DNA from: Thysanoteuthis rhombus
Taxonomy: Eukaryota > Mollusca > Cephalopoda > Oegopsida > Thysanoteuthidae
Assembly (NCBI GenBank): GCA_963457665.1
Contig: OY735209.1
Span: forward strand, 7,039,417 to 7,103,416
DNA length: 64,000 nt
Direction of reading: 5' to 3'
Within the stretch, counting starts at the first letter, position 1. Every line of letters begins with the position of its first letter. Shown here piece after piece: positions 60,240-64,000 of this stretch. A program made the translations under genes and the position numbers. The notes under the pieces were generated by a model that searched no databases, was not told where the DNA came from, and worked only from the letters and a program-made list of their open reading frames with translations.

Positions 60240-61030
60240 CCATGTACCTATACTTTAGAGATTACTGCCCAATGAAACGCAGGAGAATTCATTCAAACTC
60301 TTCACAGCGTCTCGATATGATATTCCTAAATCTACGGTGGGGAAATAAAAGAATTATGAAGGTGAATATCCAAGTAACCTCAGATTTGCTGACGACATCG
60401 TCCTTTTTGCAAAAAAAAAAACCTTCATGATCTCCAAATAATGCTAGACGAACTGAATGAAGCAAGCAAGAAAGTTGGTCTTTACATAAACTTCAGTAAA
60501 CAAATATCATGTACAACAAACATGTTGAGGACAAAGCTACAAAAACACAAATCGAAAACTCAGACCTATAAAAGGCAGACCACTATATTCACCTGAGACA
60601 ATGAATCTCCATTAAACCTTCAATAAAAGAAGAATCATTAGTCTCAAAAAGAAGGGTCTACAACCAATGCATCCTCCCGATAGTCACCTATGGAGTTGAA
60701 ACATTGAACTTAACCTAATGATTGACCCTCAAACTGAGAACCATACAACGTGCACATGAAAAAATCGTGCCCAAACTCACTTGGAGAGATCTTAGGACAG
60801 CACATATTGAAGAAAAAACAGGAGTCAGAGATGGACTAGACATGCTGCAAGAATTTCAGACACATGTTGGACATCACGATTCACAACATGGATCCTCAGA
60901 GATCATATGCGAAATGGGCGTGACGAATCGGCCTGATGAACTAGACAAGTTCTGAAAGTACTGGTTCTACGACGCCCATGATGAAGACGTCTGGCAAATT
61001 TTGGGGAAAGTCAACGGCAGCCACTAAAAG
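60240..61030 (+). pseudogene. RTE-type LINE, RT palm to C-terminus, frameshifted
   Basis: 60380-60480 encodes LRFADDIVLFAKK and, after a frameshift in an A run, LHDLQ.MLDELNEASKKVGL, the FADD catalytic box and following helix of RTE reverse transcriptases. It continues through MYNKHVED, a stop at 'gacctataa', then VYNQCILPIVTYGVET, LKLRTIQRAHEKIVPKLTWR, GRHDELDKF-like and a terminal DAHDEDVW.ILGKV. Multiple stops and frameshifts make it a relic. Confidence 0.85.
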
Positions 61031-61555
61031 ACTGATGAAGATTATGATGACTTCAACGACGATACAAGAAAACCTTATAACTTTAGAGTTATGGCTAGCT
61101 AATACAAATGAAACTGTGACAAAATTGTGTACTGCAATTGCAGAGAAAATCGTAAGTAGATGAACACTACAATAGCAATACATGACTTTTGTATCAATGT
61201 ATACAAACTGTCTCATCACTAACGTCTTTTGGCAGCATCTTGTGTTGGAATGATCAATTTTTTTAAAAAATGGATGAAGGCGTGGTCAAGGGATAGACTA
61301 CGTCCCTCATCTTTTGCTAGGTGGTGATCACTAAGAGAACACCGAATTTTTGGAGGGAATTGCTACCGGTCTTAAACAAAGGGATCAGTTTGGCAAAAAA
61401 ATTACATTGCAAATTGGACTCCAACAAACAAACCTTGAGATAAAGGTAATACATTTTGAAGATTTCAGCACCCTAGCTTGGTTGGTGTTGCCTGTGTGCG
61501 TGATACATAGCTAGCCAACCAACCAGCTGACCAGCCAGTTGGACCAGGGTTGAAA
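61031..61555. other. Unassigned non-coding DNA
   Basis: Short ACGATGATGA-type repeats. 61505-61550 has CCAACCAACCAGC repeats like those at 13110. Confidence 0.4.
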
Positions 61556-61559
61556 TTTT

Positions 61560-61740
61560 TGCGAAACCTAAGAATCACGCTCGGCATCACATTGAAAGAT
61601 TACACGACAACACAGTAGCATAGTAATCATACAATCCATCAAAAAAACTCGAATGGCAATGGGGTGGCCATGTTGCAACTGTTGGACACCACAACTCACA
61701 ACATGGATCCCCAGAGATCATATGCGAAACTGTGAGCGGC
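61560..61740 (+). pseudogene. RTE-type LINE short fragment
   Basis: 'atggcaatggggtggccatg' with 'caacatggatccccagagat' matches the WQWGGHVA and TTWIPRDHMR region of the other RTE fragments. It is internally deleted. Confidence 0.7.
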
Positions 61741-62725
61741 AAAAGGTCAAAAGCAAGGGAACCGATTTTAGGATCGATTATGTTTAACTGAGTTTGAGAT
61801 TCAACCAAAAGCAAGAGCTTTATACTTGATTATTTCTGTCACTGGTCTCTAGCATTGACACCTAGAAAAGGCAGCTGTTCCTCACCTTTCGCATATCTGG
61901 TGACATGAGTCTAGTCACCCACTTGGAGCAAATAGGATTTACTTATAGTCCCGGGGTATCTTGAAAGCCAGCGGTTGCAGAAGATCAAATAGCTTCATTG
62001 GTCAAGACAGGGTTAACGAAGAAAAAGGAATGCTCGTTCGAGTCTCAGTGGAAGCTTATTCTTCACTTCGGATCCACACAGTTTCGTAACTGTCGTAGAA
62101 TGACGATATGAGTGGTTGAAATGAAAAGCAAATGAAATCTAAATGAAAGAAATATTTGTTAAAAATCAATTTTAACGAGTTGTATGGTTGAAAGGGCCTG
62201 GACCTTATGGAGTGTACAGCATCTTGCAATAATTTTCCATTCTGCCGTATAAAACTACGTCTTCGAATTACTTTAACCGATTAGAAAATTGGTACTACAA
62301 TCAAATTTCCATTGTCGTAAGAACAGCCGCAGTTATAAATATGAGGCAGTGGTCTCCAAAGGCCAAAAATTAAGAAACACCGAGCTAGAGTGTAAAATAA
62401 CACTAAAAATAAAATCTTATGTTATATGAAATAATCTATAAGAGCTTTTTTTATTCGGTTATTTTTTTTTTTATTACAGTCGTGCTTGAAAAAAAATTTG
62501 AAGCCATAAATGTCCCCGGTTGAAAACGGTTGAAATAGTTGAAATTGACTGGACCATTATATACTAGATAACATTTTTTTATTCAAATTGTAAAATTCTT
62601 GAAAACCTTTATATATTTCCAGTAATCAGGTGCCCGAGAACCTGCTCAATAATTTTCATTCTAATCGATTCAGCAGTCGTAAAGTTCAATATTTTTTTTG
62701 TTAATTGACATGTGGTTATTTACAT
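61741..62725. other. Unassigned non-coding DNA
   Basis: AT-rich. Nothing recognised. Confidence 0.45.
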
Positions 62726-62729
62726 ATAA

Positions 62730-63060
62730 AATGTAAACAAACATCCTGATCGACCGTAACTCACATTTTTTTTCAATTCCTGGTGTTTTGTCAACATTAT
62801 AGCGAAATTTCAGTAAAATCAGTCATGATCTTAGAACATTACCCCTATTGTAGACAAAAGCAACGTATTTTGCTTATAATATGTAAACGAACGTTCGGAT
62901 CAGGCATAAGTCATCATTTGCCCCCATAGAATCTCTCCATCAGTGAACATAAGAAGTTTCATTGAAATCTCTAACGAAGTAATCCAATTGAGAAAAAGGG
63001 GCAATAACAACGATAGTCCCCGGCCATTTTTTTTTTTTTGCCGGGGACAAATATCAACAT
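62730..63060. repeat. About 150-bp imperfect tandem units plus a GTCCCCGGC hairpin
   Basis: 'atgtaaacaaacatcctgat' at 62732 and 'atgtaaacgaacgttcggat' at 62882 begin diverged units of about 150 bp. A nine-base perfect stem GTCCCCGGC (63016-63024) / GCCGGGGAC (63040-63048) encloses a T-run loop. Confidence 0.55.
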
Positions 63061-63600
63061 TTATTATCAGATCTAGATCCAGAAACATAATTGACCGATT
63101 TTAAATGTTCATGTGTGCATCTACATCATTTGAGCATGTGTGAACATTCGTGAGTGCGTGTGCGTATCTGTTGGTCTAAAAATGCCTGTGTGTTCTTGAG
63201 TGCGTGTACTTATATATATATATATAGACATGTATGTGTACGCATATATGGGAGAATCTATGTATTAATACAGGTGAGTGTATGTATGTGACTGTGAGTG
63301 GGTTTGAGAGCGAAAGTTAACGAGTTAGCGACATTCCTGTACAGATAAGTATGTTTCAATCATTCTTTTGTCTCCATTCATAAGCCTGGGCCATGCCTCA
63401 TATATCTTCACGAAGATCATTTCTCTTGCTCACAGGTATATAGGGTCCCACTTACCCTTTGACCTCTTTTTTGCTCGACACACCCAAATTAGTGAATAAT
63501 TATATCTGACAGTCAACTTTTAACAATGCGGCTTTCAGCTGCATTGGAGCAAAAAGTTGAAACAAAGGCCTTTCTCTCTACTTTTCCCTGTCACAAACCG
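63061..63600. other. Unassigned non-coding DNA
   Basis: GTGTGT/GTATGT-rich stretches at 63130-63310. No gene. Confidence 0.4.
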
Positions 63601-63614
63601 TCAACCAAAAACTG

Positions 63615-63970
63615 TCAGCATTGGTTTCTTCAGTTTTCAAGTTGGTCTGGCTGACTGGCTGTCTGGAACCGAGGGGCTCGAACTTCGAACATTCTCTCCT
63701 TGTGTTTGGAAAAAAACTTTTTTTTTCCAAAATCCCACCACCCAAATACTCTTTTGCGATGAGGATGGGGTCAGTCTTTTTTCGAATTCAATCATTTCTC
63801 GTAATCACTAACCAACAAAAGGCGAGTGAAGTATCTCATTTTTTGATCCCCCTTTTTTCCCAAAACTGTCATCAATTCTGTGAACATAGGTTTCTTTCAG
63901 TTTTCATGTTGGTCCGGCTGGTTGACTCGCTATGTATGTATGTATGTATGTATGTATGTATGTATGTATA
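63615..63970 (+). repeat. Dispersed repeat family B, 5' block twice, and (ATGT)n
   Basis: 'cagttttcaagttggtctgg' at 63631 and 'cagttttcatgttggtccgg' at 63898 are both family B 5' blocks. Between them are the 'caaaaggcgagtgaag' and 'tttttgatcccccttttttc' segments. 63931-63968 is a TATG/ATGT tetranucleotide run. Confidence 0.65.
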
Positions 63971-64000
63971 ACACATACAGGCCACACCAATGAAACTAGA

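Overview
The window reads as repeat-dense, AT-rich, gene-poor nuclear DNA from an animal. The evidence is non-LTR retrotransposon fragments of two lineages, tRNA-headed SINEs with polymerase III boxes, a U2-snRNA-headed SINE, a hAT-type MITE, very long (TA)n microsatellites and a 4.7-kb minisatellite. The mix of RTE-type LINEs, tRNA SINEs and TA arrays suggests a mollusc, possibly a cephalopod. That is an impression, not proof. I see no intact host gene, rRNA gene, functional tRNA gene, CRISPR array or prokaryotic feature. Most long open frames are low-complexity translations, repeat translations or the antisense of the LINE.

Layout: 0-1.5 kb holds the 3' end of an R4/Dong-like LINE between AAT microsatellites, then SINE pieces. 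3-10 kb holds an inverted pair of an unclassified repeat, a 264-nt pure-purine tract and a decayed RTE fragment. 9.4-12.2 kb is mostly TA/ATAC microsatellite. 15.7 kb has a near-perfect 91-bp-arm foldback and 17.3 kb a young 108-bp tandem triplication. 23.2-28.0 kb is a 54-bp minisatellite with higher-order structure, and diverged units at both edges keep one open frame. 35.7-37.1 kb is a decayed 31-bp minisatellite next to an RTE reverse-transcriptase fragment. 41.5-45.3 kb is TA-rich DNA with SINEs. 46.1-47.1 kb is an RTE 3' fragment interrupted by two copies of a SINE, one of which has a U2 snRNA-like head. 53.3-56.6 kb is a chain of R4/Dong-like LINE copies joined through (AAT)n. 57.1-57.9 kb is a complete non-autonomous hAT-like element with target duplications. 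58.5-61.7 kb is a mosaic of SINEs and RTE 3' fragments.

The best-preserved coding sequence is the LINE reverse transcriptase/zinc-knuckle/restriction-like endonuclease frame (minus strand, 55901 to 53679). It is interrupted by one in-frame TGA and carries an altered residue in its RT motif. The elements share transposition logic rather than an operon: the LINEs would supply retrotransposition enzymes and the SINEs and MITE are non-autonomous passengers. The most notable items are the microsatellite-joined LINE chain, the 54-bp array with its possible coding ancestry, the U2-headed SINE, and a dispersed element carrying half of a hammerhead-ribozyme-like core.
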